From DASZQL01 sp964391865 (lineage in GTDB: Bacteria; Planctomycetota; Phycisphaerae; Phycisphaerales; UBA1924), in the NCBI GenBank assembly GCA_964391865.1, contig CAYMNQ010000001.1:930001-994000 (forward strand): a stretch of 64,000 bases of DNA. Reading direction: 5' to 3'. The notes beneath the pieces are model-generated. The model saw only the letters and a program-made list of their open reading frames with translations, had not been told where the DNA came from and did no database searches. The first letter of the stretch is position 1, and each line of letters begins with the position of its first letter. Positions 18,317 to 26,687 of the stretch are shown in pieces. The translations under genes and the position numbers were made by a program.

Positions 18317-18871
18317 TCAATCCTCGTCAACACCCATGAACTTGTGGCCTGATTCTTCGAGCTCGTGAAGCTTGGCGTAGGTGGCTTTCGCCTCGTCGGT
18401 CTTGCCAGCGGCGATCTGCTCTTCGAGGTCGATCGCGGTGCGGAGGACGGCGATCAGGCGGGAACGGAACTCTTCCGCGATTTTCTTCTTCGCCGGATCG
18501 TCGCCCGCTCTCGCGTGCTCGTACATCTTGTCCGTGAAGGGCGCGGACTTGGCAAGGACGATCATCCGCTGCAGCTCGTTGACGGTCTTGAGGTTGTCGT
18601 CGCGCTTCGCCGCGTCAGCGACGTTCTCCTTCAGCATCTTCATGGCGCGGTTCATGCCCTGCATGGCACCCTCGACGGTCGGGCCGCGACGATCACCGCC
18701 GGGACCTCCCGGCCCCCCCGGACCGCCAGGTCGGCCTTCACGCGGGCCGGCGGGCTGAGCGTTCGAGGGCTGCGCGCTGGCGGTGAACGAGGACGACGAC
18801 CACAACACGCCGCCGACGACTAGAGCTGCGACGGCAAAGACCGGGACCATTCGAGTTCGAAGACTGGGCAT
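18317..18871 (-). CDS. Small secreted helical protein of unknown function
   Basis: 184 residues from ATG 18871, chosen because GGAG stands five bases upstream. It begins with a signal peptide (VPVFAVAALVVGGVLW...FTASAQ), then a disordered Gly/Pro/Arg stretch (PREGRPGGPGGPGGPGG). The last ~130 residues form a charged helical bundle containing AMQGMNRAMKMLKENV, NELQRMIVLAKSAPF and LHELEESGHKFMGVDED. The spacing of Met and His resembles cytochrome b562-like four-helix bundles, but no haem or metal site can be claimed. It is probably periplasmic. Confidence 0.65.
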   Translation of the reverse strand: MPSLRTRMVPVFAVAALVVGGVLWSSSSFTASAQPSNAQPAGPREGRPGGPGGPGGPGGDRRGPTVEGAMQGMNRAMKMLKENVADAAKRDDNLKTVNELQRMIVLAKSAPFTDKMYEHARAGDDPAKKKIAEEFRSRLIAVLRTAIDLEEQIAAGKTDEAKATYAKLHELEESGHKFMGVDED

Positions 18872-18985
18872 GACCACTCCTTCAACGGTGAAACCGAACT
18901 GCGATGTCGCCCGGGGGGGCGGGGCTTGCGGGGCCGTGAAGTTGTACCGCGAGATTTGCCGATCTGCCCCGGGTTCACGAACTGA

Positions 18986-20554
18986 TCACTCGCCCATTCT
19001 TGGGGTTGACTGTTTTTCGGCGGCGGGCGAGACACGCCGCACCGTCGGGCGCGCCCCGGATCGGCCCAGCTCGGGCACGGGGGAGAGGTGCTCCATGGCG
19101 GCGTGCAGCGACTTCACCACGACCACCTGCACGCCCGGAACCTTCGGAAGGTGCTTTGCGGCGGGCGCGAGCAGCGTGGTGTACCCGAGCCTGGCTGCTT
19201 CGCGCACGCGGCTTTCCATCTGCGGCACGGGGCGGACCTCGCCGCCGAGGCCCACCTCGCCGACCGCGGCGGTCCCCGGCGCGAGAGCCCGTCGGAGTTC
19301 CGCGCCGGCGATCGCCAGCCCGAGCGCCAGGTCGCACGCGGGTTCGGCGACGCGGATACCGCCGACGGATGACGCGAAGACGTCGCGGTCGTAGAGTCGC
19401 AGACCCGCGTGCTGCTCGAGCACGGCAATGAGCATCGCCAGCCGGTTCGCATCCAGCCCGGAGCTTTTGCGCTTCGTGGCGCCGGGGAAACCGGTGGCGG
19501 TGAGCGCCTGCACCTCGACCAGCACGCAGCGCGAGCCGGTGACGACCGGGCAGACGACCGAGCCAGGGCGGGCGTCGTCGCCGAAGGCCCCGGCGGCGAC
19601 GCTGGCGCCGTCGGGCACTTCGACCATGCCCCCGCCGCTCATCTCGAAGAGACCGATCTCAAGCGTGTTGCCGAAACGGTTCTTCACGGCGCGGACGACT
19701 CGGTGCGCGTGGTAGCGATCGCCCTCGAAATACAAGACCACGTCGACCAGATGTTCGAGCAAGCGCGGGCCGGCGAGTTGGCCGTCTTTCGTGACGTGCC
19801 CGACAAGCACGATCGCCACGCCGGCGCTCTTCGCGAGGTACACCAGTTCAGTGCAGCAGCGCCGGAGCTGCGAGATCGAGCCGGGCGAGGCGTCCAGATC
19901 GGCCTTGTAAATCAGCTGGATCGAGTCGATCACGATCACGGCGGGCTCGACACGGCGGGCCTGCTCGACGATCCGCGCGAGGTTCGTGTCGGCGAGGACG
20001 AAGAGATTTTCGCGCGACGCGACACCCAGTCGCTCGGCGCGGAGGCGCACCTGCTCGGCGGACTCCTCGCTGGTGACGTAGAGGCAGCGCACGCCGCGGG
20101 CCGCCATCGAGCCGAGGGCCTGCAGCGCGAGGGTTGACTTGCCGATTCCCGGATCGCCGCCGAGGAGGATCGCGGATCCGGGGACGAGCCCGGCGTTCTT
20201 ACATCCCTCTCCCCCTGGGAAAGGGCCGGGGAGTGGGACGCCGGCCGCTCCGCCCAGCACGCGATCCAGCTCACCGATCCCGGTCGAAATCCGCCCGATC
20301 GGGCCGCTCGTGTCGCGTGCTTCGTTGATCGGTACAGCTCTCGGCGTGCCGCCGGCGCTGACCGCGCCGTCTTCATCGCTGGTGGCGAGCTTCCAGTCCT
20401 GCGCCAGCCCGCGCTGCGGGTCGCGCTCGGCGGCAGCGGCGATCTTGTGCTCTTCGAGCGAATCCCACGAGCCGCAGTCCGGGCACTTGCCCATCCAGCG
20501 GTGCTGGACCGAGCCGCAGGAGCGGCAGAGGAAAGTGGTGCGGGATTTGGCCAT
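18986..20554 (-). CDS. radA: DNA repair protein RadA, with an in-frame repeat insertion
   Basis: RadA is a RecA-like, DnaB-type ATPase that drives branch migration during recombinational repair. This 522-residue protein has the N-terminal zinc finger CRSCGSVQHRWMGKCPDCG, Walker A GDPGIGKST, the RadA motif VKNRFGNT, and a C-terminal Lon-like domain (SVGGIRVAEPACDLALGLAI, GEVGLGGEVRPV). Between RVLGG and GLVPGS, which are normally joined, lie about 19 extra residues (103-121) encoded by the palindromic element at 20190-20244. This is close upstream of Walker A. The 5' end of the gene is duplicated about 700 bases upstream (21165-21265). Confidence 0.95.
   Translation of the reverse strand: MAKSRTTFLCRSCGSVQHRWMGKCPDCGSWDSLEEHKIAAAAERDPQRGLAQDWKLATSDEDGAVSAGGTPRAVPINEARDTSGPIGRISTGIGELDRVLGGAAGVPLPGPFPGGEGCKNAGLVPGSAILLGGDPGIGKSTLALQALGSMAARGVRCLYVTSEESAEQVRLRAERLGVASRENLFVLADTNLARIVEQARRVEPAVIVIDSIQLIYKADLDASPGSISQLRRCCTELVYLAKSAGVAIVLVGHVTKDGQLAGPRLLEHLVDVVLYFEGDRYHAHRVVRAVKNRFGNTLEIGLFEMSGGGMVEVPDGASVAAGAFGDDARPGSVVCPVVTGSRCVLVEVQALTATGFPGATKRKSSGLDANRLAMLIAVLEQHAGLRLYDRDVFASSVGGIRVAEPACDLALGLAIAGAELRRALAPGTAAVGEVGLGGEVRPVPQMESRVREAARLGYTTLLAPAAKHLPKVPGVQVVVVKSLHAAMEHLSPVPELGRSGARPTVRRVSPAAEKQSTPRMGE
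20190..20244. repeat. Palindromic element inserted in frame in radA
   Basis: A 55-base nested palindrome. The outer arms are CCGGCGT and ACGCCGG, the inner arms CTCCCC and GGGGAG, and the core CCCTGGGAAAGGG. Its CCCTCTCCCC words resemble the larger element in dnaE at 34796-34911. It accounts for almost exactly the 19 residues that interrupt an otherwise conserved junction in RadA, and the frame stays open. Confidence 0.75.
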
Positions 20555-20569
20555 GCGCGGAGTGTACGT
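20469..20569. repeat. Direct repeat A: genuine 5' end of radA
   Basis: This 101-base stretch covers the radA start and zinc-finger codons. It is repeated at 21165-21265 in the same orientation with about ten mismatches by eye (~90% identity). The two copies bracket the DUF433/DUF5615 module. Confidence 0.9.
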
Positions 20570-20581
20570 CGTGCCGGAGCA

Positions 20582-20902
20582 TCACCCGATGCGGACGAGC
20601 GTGCGAGGCGTGAGCGATTCGAGCGCATTCAAGAGCATCGGAACGAGCGGGCGGAGGTCATCCAGCTTGCTCGATTTCGCGCGCAGAAGCACGACGGCGA
20701 CCGGGAGCGCTGCCGGGCTGTGCTCGTGCTGCACGCCCGAGTCCTGTGTAAGGATCGCGTCGAAGCCGGCGTCTCTCGCGTTCTTCAACAATGCCCCGTT
20801 CTCGATGCCCGCCCACTCCCTGTAGGCAACCGTGAACACTTCGTGTCACGCGATGAAGTGTCGCAGATCGTGCGGCAGCTTCTCGTCGAGAAGCAGTTTC
20901 AT
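20582..20902 (-). pseudogene. DUF5615-type (PIN-like) toxin gene interrupted by an in-frame stop
   Basis: The frame begins MKLLLDEKLPHDLRHFIA, the normal start of DUF5615 proteins, at the ATG complementing 20900-20902. A TGA at 20846-20848 follows where the family usually has Gly (HFIAGHEVFTV...), and the frame then continues HEVFTVAYREWAGIENGAL to a normal end, FDAILTQDSG being the conserved core. A single base change from GGA would explain it. The start overlaps the antitoxin stop (ATGA), the standard operon layout. It is probably inactive, unless the stop is an assembly error. The 85-residue remainder could be made from the GTG just after the stop, but would lack the N-terminal acidic residues. 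Confidence 0.7.
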
Positions 20903-21117
20903 CCCGCGATTCGGCGCTCGTCAAGCGGGACGCGCTTCTTGGCCATCTCGAGCACCGCATCGACGAGTTCTCGTTTTACTGTCGGGAACTGCGAGATGAA
21001 ATAGTCAACGGTGTAGCCCGCGCGAAGGTGATCGAACATCGCATCAACCGGAACGCGCGTGCCGGCGAACACGGGCGTACCGCCGAGGATATTCGGGTTG
21101 ATCTCGACCGCGTTCAT
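20899..21117 (-). CDS. DUF433 family antitoxin
   Basis: This 72-residue protein is a typical DUF433 (VapB-like) antitoxin: INPNILGGTPVFAGTRVPV at the start, then the helix-turn-helix-like DAMFDHLRAGYTVDYFISQF and the ending LDERRIAG. The family binds DNA and neutralises a DUF5615/PIN-like toxin encoded just downstream. Here the toxin reading frame is broken by a stop codon, so the antitoxin may be a relic. The pair sits between two copies of the radA 5' end. Confidence 0.85.
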   Translation of the reverse strand: MNAVEINPNILGGTPVFAGTRVPVDAMFDHLRAGYTVDYFISQFPTVKRELVDAVLEMAKKRVPLDERRIAG

Positions 21118-21139
21118 GTGCCAAGTGTAGCGCGATTCT

Positions 21140-21250
21140 TTAGCCGCGACGAAATCTTGCTCCTGAGCGACAGTCGGGGCACTTGCCCATCCAGCGGTGC
21201 TGGACCGAACCGCAGGAGCGGCAGAGGAAGTTGGTGCGGGACTTGGCCAT
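21140..21250 (-). pseudogene. Duplicated 5' fragment of radA
   Basis: An ATG at 21250 opens a 36-codon frame, MAKSRTNFLCRSCGSVQH..., that copies the first ~27 residues of RadA including all four zinc Cys, then diverges (CRSGARFRRG) and stops. It is encoded by direct repeat copy B (21165-21265). With no ATPase domain it cannot be a working RadA. It could still be made as a free zinc-finger peptide, but relic status is more likely. Confidence 0.8.
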
Positions 21251-21265
21251 GCGAGCAGTGTACGT
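21165..21265. repeat. Direct repeat B: second copy of the radA 5' end
   Basis: This copy pairs with 20469-20569: same orientation, same length and about 90% identity without gaps. It includes the upstream GTGTACGT, the start codon and the zinc-finger codons. Differences are scattered, so the duplication is not recent. Confidence 0.9.
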
Positions 21266-21274
21266 GTCGTCTGC

Positions 21275-23398
21275 TCAGCTCTTTCTGTGTCCCAAAATCC
21301 GCAAACTATTCGCCACCACCACCAGCGTTGAGCCCTCGTGACCCACGACGCCCAGGCCCAGCGGCATCTTGCCCCACAGCGTGAAGAGCACGAGCACGCC
21401 GATCACGCTCATCGCGAAGATCAGGTTCGCCAGCATGATCGCGCGGACACGCTTCGCAAGCCCGATCGCCCACGGCACGCGGCGGATGTCATCGTGCAGC
21501 AGCACCACGTCGGCGGCTTCGAGTGCGGCGTCGGAGCCGATGCCGCCCATCGCGAGGCCGACATCCGCGACGGCGAGCGCGGGGGCGTCGTTCACGCCGT
21601 CGCCGATGACCGCGAGCCCGGCGGTGGGCGATGTGAAGCGGGGCCCGCGCTCGCTCACGCTCCGCGTCTCGTTCGGAGTCTCGTTCGACGGCGCGAGCGA
21701 GGCCTTTAACTCCAGTACGCGGTCGACTTTCTGCTCGGGCATCAGGTCGGCGTAGACGATGTCGATCCCCAGCTCCGCGCCGAGCTTGTCCGCGATGATC
21801 TTGTTATCGCCGGTGAGCATGACGATCGTGCCCACGCCCTCGGCGTGCAATTGCCGCGTGAGGTCGCCCGCGCCCTCGCGCGGCTGGTCCGCGAGCGCCA
21901 TGACCATCGTGCTGCCGTCGTGAACGATCACCGTGCTGATGACGCCGTCGCGGCGCAGGCGATCGACCGTCCCTTTCGTCCACGCGCGGAAGCACACCGG
22001 GATCAGCGGCTCGCAGAACTCGAAGGTGCCGATCCGCACGGGCTTGCCCTGAAAATCAGCCTCGACGCCGCGCCCCGCGACGTTCGCGAGCGACGCGATC
22101 TCCGCCGGCGTGACGCGGCGCGAGCGCGCCAGGCGCACCACCGCCGCGGCGACCGGGTGTGTCGAGCGCTCCTCGATGCCGAGCGCGATGGAGAGGAGCG
22201 ACGATTCGTCCGCTGCCCCGACGGGGACGAGGCGCGTGACCTCGATTTTCCCTTTGGTCAGCGTGCCGGTTTTGTCGAACGCGACGGCTTTCACTCGGGC
22301 GAGGCGCTCGAGCGCGTCGCCCCCCTTGATGAGCAGCCCCGCGCGGGCAGCGCGCGACAGGCCGCAGAGCGTCGCGGTGGGCGTGGCGATGACAAGCGCG
22401 CACGGGCTGGCGACGATCAGCAGCGTGATGGCGCGGTATGCCGCGCCGGCGAAATCCAGCCCGCCGACGAGCATGAACCAGCCGAACGCCGCGAACGCGA
22501 GCCCGAAGATCGTGACGGTGTAGGGCGTGCTGAGCCGATCGATGGTCCGCTGCATCGGCTGGCGCTGCGACTGCGCCTCGATCACCAGTTGCAGGATTTT
22601 CTTCAGGCTCGACTCGGCGACCGGGCGCGTGACGCGCACTTCAAGAGCGCCCTGCTGGTTCATCGTGCCGGCGAAGATCGCGTCGCCCTCCGCCACGCTG
22701 CGCGGCAGGCTCTCGCCCGTCAGCGAGCTTTGGTCGAGGTCGCTCCGTCCCGAGACGATCACGCCGTCGGCCGGCACGCGCTCGCCCGGGCGCACGAGCA
22801 CCACGTCGCCCGCGGCGAGCGACTCGGGGTCGGCCGCGACCCATTCGCCGTTCTCGCGGCGCATGGCTTCGCGGGGCATGATCTTGTGCAGCCGGCTGAC
22901 GGCGTCCTTCGCCCGCGACAAGGCGCGCGACTCGAGCGCCCCCGCGAGCGTAAACATGAAGAGCAGCAGTGCGCCCTCTTCAGGGTGCCCGATCGCGGCG
23001 GCGAGGAACGCGCCGACCACCATCAGGATGTCGATGCTCGGGCGCAGCTCGCGGAGCGATGACCACGCGCTCTTGATGCCGTGGATCGAGCCGAGGGCGA
23101 GGCTGCCCCACTGCAATCCGTGCCCGGTCCATCCGATCGTGCGCGCCGCAGCACTGGCGTCACCCGCGAGCGGCGCGAGCCACTCGAGCGCGTAGCCGAC
23201 GAGCAACGTCGCGCCAGCGCCGATCGCGATCCCGAGCCGCCACTCATCGGAGACAACGCGCGCGATGAAGCCACCTCGATCGCGCGGTTCTTCGGCGGCG
23301 CGATCGTCGTTCGACGGCGCGCCGGGCGCGCGGATCGCGCGCGCGGCGTTACCCCGCCGGTCCACACTTTCATCAATCTCGCTCGCGATCGCGCTCAT
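21275..23398 (-). CDS. P1B-type (SPC, P1B-4-like) metal-transporting ATPase
   Basis: This 707-residue membrane ATPase exports a transition metal, for P1B-4 often Co, Zn or Fe. It carries the actuator motif SSLTGESLPRSV, the metal-site helix IVASPCALVIATPTA (SPC rather than CPC), the phosphorylation site DKTGTLTKGK, the nucleotide-domain THPVAAAVV and the hinge IGDGVNDAPALA. The last helix is HEGSTLVVVANSLRIL. SPC plus HEGST and no N-terminal heavy-metal-binding domain point to P1B-4. I start at ATG 23398 (MSAIASEIDE). Residues ~565-592, just before the hinge motif, are an insertion rich in NET/RSVSERG encoded by repeat sequence at 21621-21702. Confidence 0.9.
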   Translation of the reverse strand: MSAIASEIDESVDRRGNAARAIRAPGAPSNDDRAAEEPRDRGGFIARVVSDEWRLGIAIGAGATLLVGYALEWLAPLAGDASAAARTIGWTGHGLQWGSLALGSIHGIKSAWSSLRELRPSIDILMVVGAFLAAAIGHPEEGALLLFMFTLAGALESRALSRAKDAVSRLHKIMPREAMRRENGEWVAADPESLAAGDVVLVRPGERVPADGVIVSGRSDLDQSSLTGESLPRSVAEGDAIFAGTMNQQGALEVRVTRPVAESSLKKILQLVIEAQSQRQPMQRTIDRLSTPYTVTIFGLAFAAFGWFMLVGGLDFAGAAYRAITLLIVASPCALVIATPTATLCGLSRAARAGLLIKGGDALERLARVKAVAFDKTGTLTKGKIEVTRLVPVGAADESSLLSIALGIEERSTHPVAAAVVRLARSRRVTPAEIASLANVAGRGVEADFQGKPVRIGTFEFCEPLIPVCFRAWTKGTVDRLRRDGVISTVIVHDGSTMVMALADQPREGAGDLTRQLHAEGVGTIVMLTGDNKIIADKLGAELGIDIVYADLMPEQKVDRVLELKASLAPSNETPNETRSVSERGPRFTSPTAGLAVIGDGVNDAPALAVADVGLAMGGIGSDAALEAADVVLLHDDIRRVPWAIGLAKRVRAIMLANLIFAMSVIGVLVLFTLWGKMPLGLGVVGHEGSTLVVVANSLRILGHRKS
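21621..21702. repeat. Repeat-like in-frame insertion in the metal ATPase gene
   Basis: The segment has CTCGCTC (21650-21656) and GAGCGAG (21695-21701) as inverted arms, and two direct copies of GTCTCGTTCG between them. It encodes about 28 residues placed between the conserved VLELK helix and VIGDGVNDAP, which are normally almost adjacent in P-type ATPases. The frame is kept. Confidence 0.6.
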
Positions 23399-23496
23399 GC
23401 TGACTCTGTGAACGGTATGCCATATCGGCCGAGCGTGCGTGAGACTCAGTCGCAAATCGCAACTTTCCGCGGCGGAAACGTGCTACGCTCCGCGCG

Positions 23497-24486
23497 ATGC
23501 TGGGCCTTGTGCTGTTCCTATTGCTCGGATTGCTGCTCGCGGAGTTGCTGGCGGTGTGGATGACGGTACGCCGGCTGCGCCGCCCGCCGCGGCGCTCGGC
23601 GGCGTGGGCCGTCAGCCGAAACCAGCCCACCGACCCCAGCGAGATGGTCCCCGCGCGGCGATTCGAGAACTACACGCTGCGCCTCGATCCGAGCCGCCCG
23701 CGAGAAGAGTCGCCGGTGTGGGACATCGCGGGCGACGCTGCCGCGCCGGATTCGCCGGTGTTGATCCTGACACCCGGCTGGGGAGATTCGCGAGTGACGA
23801 TGCTGGGGCGCGTTGCGGCGCTCGCGCCGTTCGCGGCGCGGGTGGTCGTGTGGGACCCGCCGGGGCACGGCGAGTCGCCCGCCGGCAGCGTGTGCGCGCT
23901 CGGCACGCGCGAGCCGGCGATGATCCGCGCACTCATCGAGCACGCGGCGGCGACGCACGCGCGACCGATCATCCTCTACGGCTTCTCGCTCGGCGCGGGA
24001 GCGTCGATCGTCGCCGCGGCGGAGTTCAACTCTGGGTTGTCCTCACACCCCGCGCCCCAAGCCCCAAGCCCAATCACCGCCGTCATCGCCGAGGCCCCGT
24101 ACCGCCAGCCGTGGACCCCCGCGCGGAATGTGTTGCGGCTGGCGGGGTTGCCCGAGCGGTCCGTTGTGCCGGTGGTCTTCGCGGTGCTGGGCATTCGCTT
24201 TGGCGCGGGGCCGCGCTGGCGCGGGGCGCACGGCGGCGCGAGCTTTGATCGCGCCATCCACGCGGCGCGGTTGGACGTGCCGCTGATGGTGATTCACGGC
24301 GGGAGCGACGAGATCTGCCCCACCTCCGACGGCGAAGCGATCGCCGCCGCCGCCCCGCGCGGCCTGTTCGCGCGGATCGAGGGGGCCACTCACAACGAGA
24401 TGTGGCGCGATACCGCGACTGCGAAACGGGCACGCGAGACGATCGAGCGCTTTCTGCAACAGGTGACGGCCCCCGGCGTCGGTTGA
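23497..24486 (+). CDS. Membrane-anchored alpha/beta hydrolase
   Basis: 329 residues. An N-terminal hydrophobic helix (MLGLVLFLLLGLLLAELLAVW) anchors the protein. The hydrolase fold follows: LILTPGWGDS as the oxyanion-region strand, VVVWDPPGHGES, the nucleophile elbow YGFSLGAGAS (Ser in GxSxG), the acid in VIHGGSDEICP and the His in EGATHNEMW. A full Ser-Asp-His triad is therefore present. The substrate cannot be inferred. Residues ~179-194 (SGLSSHPAPQAPSPITA) look like an extra Pro-rich loop encoded by a word repeat (24053-24074). It is divergent from the ATPase gene. Confidence 0.85.
   Translation: MLGLVLFLLLGLLLAELLAVWMTVRRLRRPPRRSAAWAVSRNQPTDPSEMVPARRFENYTLRLDPSRPREESPVWDIAGDAAAPDSPVLILTPGWGDSRVTMLGRVAALAPFAARVVVWDPPGHGESPAGSVCALGTREPAMIRALIEHAAATHARPIILYGFSLGAGASIVAAAEFNSGLSSHPAPQAPSPITAVIAEAPYRQPWTPARNVLRLAGLPERSVVPVVFAVLGIRFGAGPRWRGAHGGASFDRAIHAARLDVPLMVIHGGSDEICPTSDGEAIAAAAPRGLFARIEGATHNEMWRDTATAKRARETIERFLQQVTAPGVG
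24053..24074. repeat. GCCCCAAGCCCCAAGCCC word repeat inside the hydrolase gene
   Basis: This short low-complexity run within the coding sequence uses the same words as the intergenic repeats at 5111-5149 (opposite orientation) and 58171-58195. It encodes the Pro/Ala-rich loop between two conserved segments of the hydrolase. Confidence 0.6.
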
Positions 24487-24743
24487 ATACACCCGCAGGG
24501 TCACTCGGTGTTTGGTGTCCCGGCGGCAAACGACCCGCATTGACGGGGCGGCGGCAGCCGATACCCTTCCGAGCCTTGTGTGTGCCTCGGGCAGCGCGAC
24601 CGCGGTCGCCCATGCTTCACGTCTCGCTGTGCTGCCGTGCGCGATGGGCTTCGCCCCAAACTCGTCAAGCCACGGCTCCCGTCTCGACCTGATACCTGAA
24701 CCGCTCTGGCTCTCGCTCTTTCACGATCTTCGAGTCCCGCCCG

Positions 24744-25967
24744 ATGTTCAAAGTCGCCCTCATCACTCTTGCGGCGCCCAGTGAGACTCAGCCGATGCTG
24801 GGGGTGTACACGCGCCATCAGGCGTACGCGATGAACACATGTGGCTACCCCCCGTCGGGCGGCTCGCGCTGCGAGGTGTTCATTCCGTCGCTCTCCTCGC
24901 CGCGATGGGTGGAGCGGATCATCCCGAAAGCGAAGAAATTCAACGAGCGCCCGGATCGGTACGAATACCGGGGCGTGGCGTTCAACGTGGTGCGGGGCTA
25001 CTTCCCGCACCCGGTGTGGCTCCGGTGGAAAGTGGCACCGCGCGTGCCGCGGCTGTGCGAGAAGATCATCACATGGAGCATCGAACCAAAGATGCTCGCG
25101 CGTCTGCGGGAATACAAGCCCGACGCGCTCCTGATCCACGACGGGATTCTGTTCGGCCCGATGGGCGCGCGACTCGCTACGAAACTCGGTATCCCCTACG
25201 GCGTGATCGAGCACGATCCGATCGATCTTCAGCCCACGACGGCGCTGGGCGCGTACTACACCTCGAAATCGGTGAAGACCGCTCGGGCAGTGTTCACGGT
25301 CGGAGCGCCGTGGCTCGGGCACATGACGGGCACGCTCGGGCTGAAGCAGACGCGACTGATCTCCAACGGCACGACGTTCCCCACGCCGGAGCACTGGACC
25401 ACGCCCCGCCCCGCGAAGTGGGCGGGCAAGAAGATCGTGATATGCGTTGGCGCGTACATCCCGCGCAAGGCGCACACGATGCTGGTCCGCGCCTTCTGCC
25501 GAGCGAACGTGCCGGGGTCGCATTTGGTGATCGTGGGCCGCCCGCCGGCGCATGTTCAGGCGGTGGTGGATGAACTGAACGCGCACGACCGCGTAGAGTT
25601 CACCGACCACATGTCGCAGGACGAGGTGTTGCAGCACATGGTGTGGGCGGACCTCTTCTGCCTGCCGAGTTGGTGGGAGTCGTTCGGACTGGTCTACGCC
25701 GAGGCGATGGCGGGCGAGACGCCCGTGATTATGACCACCGACTGCGGCATGACGCACTACATCACACACGGCGTCCACGGCTGGATCATCGACCATCACA
25801 GCGAGGACGCCGTCGTCGCGGCGTTGACCGAGGCGCTGACGAAGGCGGACCTGAAAGCGATGGGCAAGGTCGGGCGCGCGATGGTCGAGAAGCGACTGAC
25901 GTGGCGGAACAACGCCCTGCAGGTTCTGGCGGGACTGCGCGGCGAGCCGGAACCCAGGTTTGACTAA
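24744..25967 (+). CDS. Glycosyltransferase family 4-like protein
   Basis: A 407-residue GT-B glycosyltransferase that probably moves a sugar from a nucleotide donor to a glycan or lipid at the cytoplasmic membrane face. The N-terminal acceptor domain opens KVALITLAAPSETQPMLGVY. The C-terminal donor domain has VICVGAYIPRKAHTMLVRAF, LVIVGRPPAHVQAVV and MVWADLFCLPSWWESFGLVYAEAM, where the ESFGLVYAEA segment is the typical E-x7-E nucleotide-sugar site, then GETPVIMTTDCGM. No other glycan gene adjoins it. The 257 bases upstream hold only a 14-base perfect palindrome at 24596-24609. Confidence 0.87.
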   Translation: MFKVALITLAAPSETQPMLGVYTRHQAYAMNTCGYPPSGGSRCEVFIPSLSSPRWVERIIPKAKKFNERPDRYEYRGVAFNVVRGYFPHPVWLRWKVAPRVPRLCEKIITWSIEPKMLARLREYKPDALLIHDGILFGPMGARLATKLGIPYGVIEHDPIDLQPTTALGAYYTSKSVKTARAVFTVGAPWLGHMTGTLGLKQTRLISNGTTFPTPEHWTTPRPAKWAGKKIVICVGAYIPRKAHTMLVRAFCRANVPGSHLVIVGRPPAHVQAVVDELNAHDRVEFTDHMSQDEVLQHMVWADLFCLPSWWESFGLVYAEAMAGETPVIMTTDCGMTHYITHGVHGWIIDHHSEDAVVAALTEALTKADLKAMGKVGRAMVEKRLTWRNNALQVLAGLRGEPEPRFD

Positions 25968-26102
25968 CACTTTGCCCGGGGCGGCACGGCGGGCAGTCGA
26001 ATGAATCAAGCGATTGACCCTGTTTGGGCGATGAATGCAGGGTCGCGTCGTCCCCGCCGCCGGGTGTTGGGAGCGCGCCGTTCACGCACCCGCGAGCCAC
26101 CC

Positions 26103-26633
26103 ATGATCGACCACTCCACGCACACGACCGTGATCGCCGGCGATGTTCAGATCCGCGGCGAGGTCACGCTCGGGGCTTCGTCGCGCATCCACGGCAAGAT
26201 CGACGGCACGATCCAAGCGAGCGGCGAGGTGACGCTGGGCAGCGAGTCCACGTGCACCGCCGACATCACGGCGGCGAGCGTGATCGTCGAGGGGAAGGTC
26301 GAAGGTGACATCTCGGCTCGGCAGATCATCGAGCTGCGCGGGAGCGCGGTGGTGAAGGGCGACATCGCCGCCAGCGCGATCAGCATCGCGGAGGGGGCCA
26401 CGTTCAGCGGGCAATGCCGCATCGGACCGGGGGCTGGGACTCGCGCGGAAGCGGGCGAGGCGCGTACGGCTGCCCCGGTGCGTCCGAGCACGTCGAACAT
26501 CGGCGCGTCGATCAGCACGCGGCCGCTGCGGGTCACGGGCACGACCGCCGCGGCGGTGGGCGTGGGACCCGGCGAGCGGAAATCGGATGAACTGATGCGC
26601 GACCCGGACCTGGCGCGGCTGCTCGGGCAGTAA
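26103..26633 (+). CDS. Bactofilin-family cytoskeletal protein
   Basis: This 176-residue bactofilin starts at ATG 26103 (MIDHSTHTTVIAGDV). The central ~95 residues show short beta-helix repeats typical of bactofilins, which polymerise without nucleotide and organise envelope synthesis: VIAGDVQIRGEVTLGASSRI, HGKIDGTIQASGEVTLG, ASVIVEGKVEGDISARQ and AVVKGDIAASAISIAEGA. The C-terminal ~65 residues are Ala/Gly/Thr-rich, probably a disordered tail. The following gene encodes a second, zinc-ribbon bactofilin-like protein about 55 bases downstream, and the two are probably co-transcribed. Confidence 0.88.
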   Translation: MIDHSTHTTVIAGDVQIRGEVTLGASSRIHGKIDGTIQASGEVTLGSESTCTADITAASVIVEGKVEGDISARQIIELRGSAVVKGDIAASAISIAEGATFSGQCRIGPGAGTRAEAGEARTAAPVRPSTSNIGASISTRPLRVTGTTAAAVGVGPGERKSDELMRDPDLARLLGQ

Positions 26634-26687
26634 GCGAATCACGGCGCGCTGGCCTGCGGGGGCAGGCCGGTGACTCGGCTCCATCGC

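Noticed and set aside
20846..20848. Selenocysteine at the TGA of the toxin gene
   Set aside because: The aligned residue is Gly, no SECIS-like hairpin follows immediately, and the family has no known selenoproteins.
24596..24609. 14-base perfect palindrome upstream of the glycosyltransferase
   Set aside because: GCGACCGCGGTCGC is expected by chance in such GC-rich DNA; no second copy or regulator nearby.
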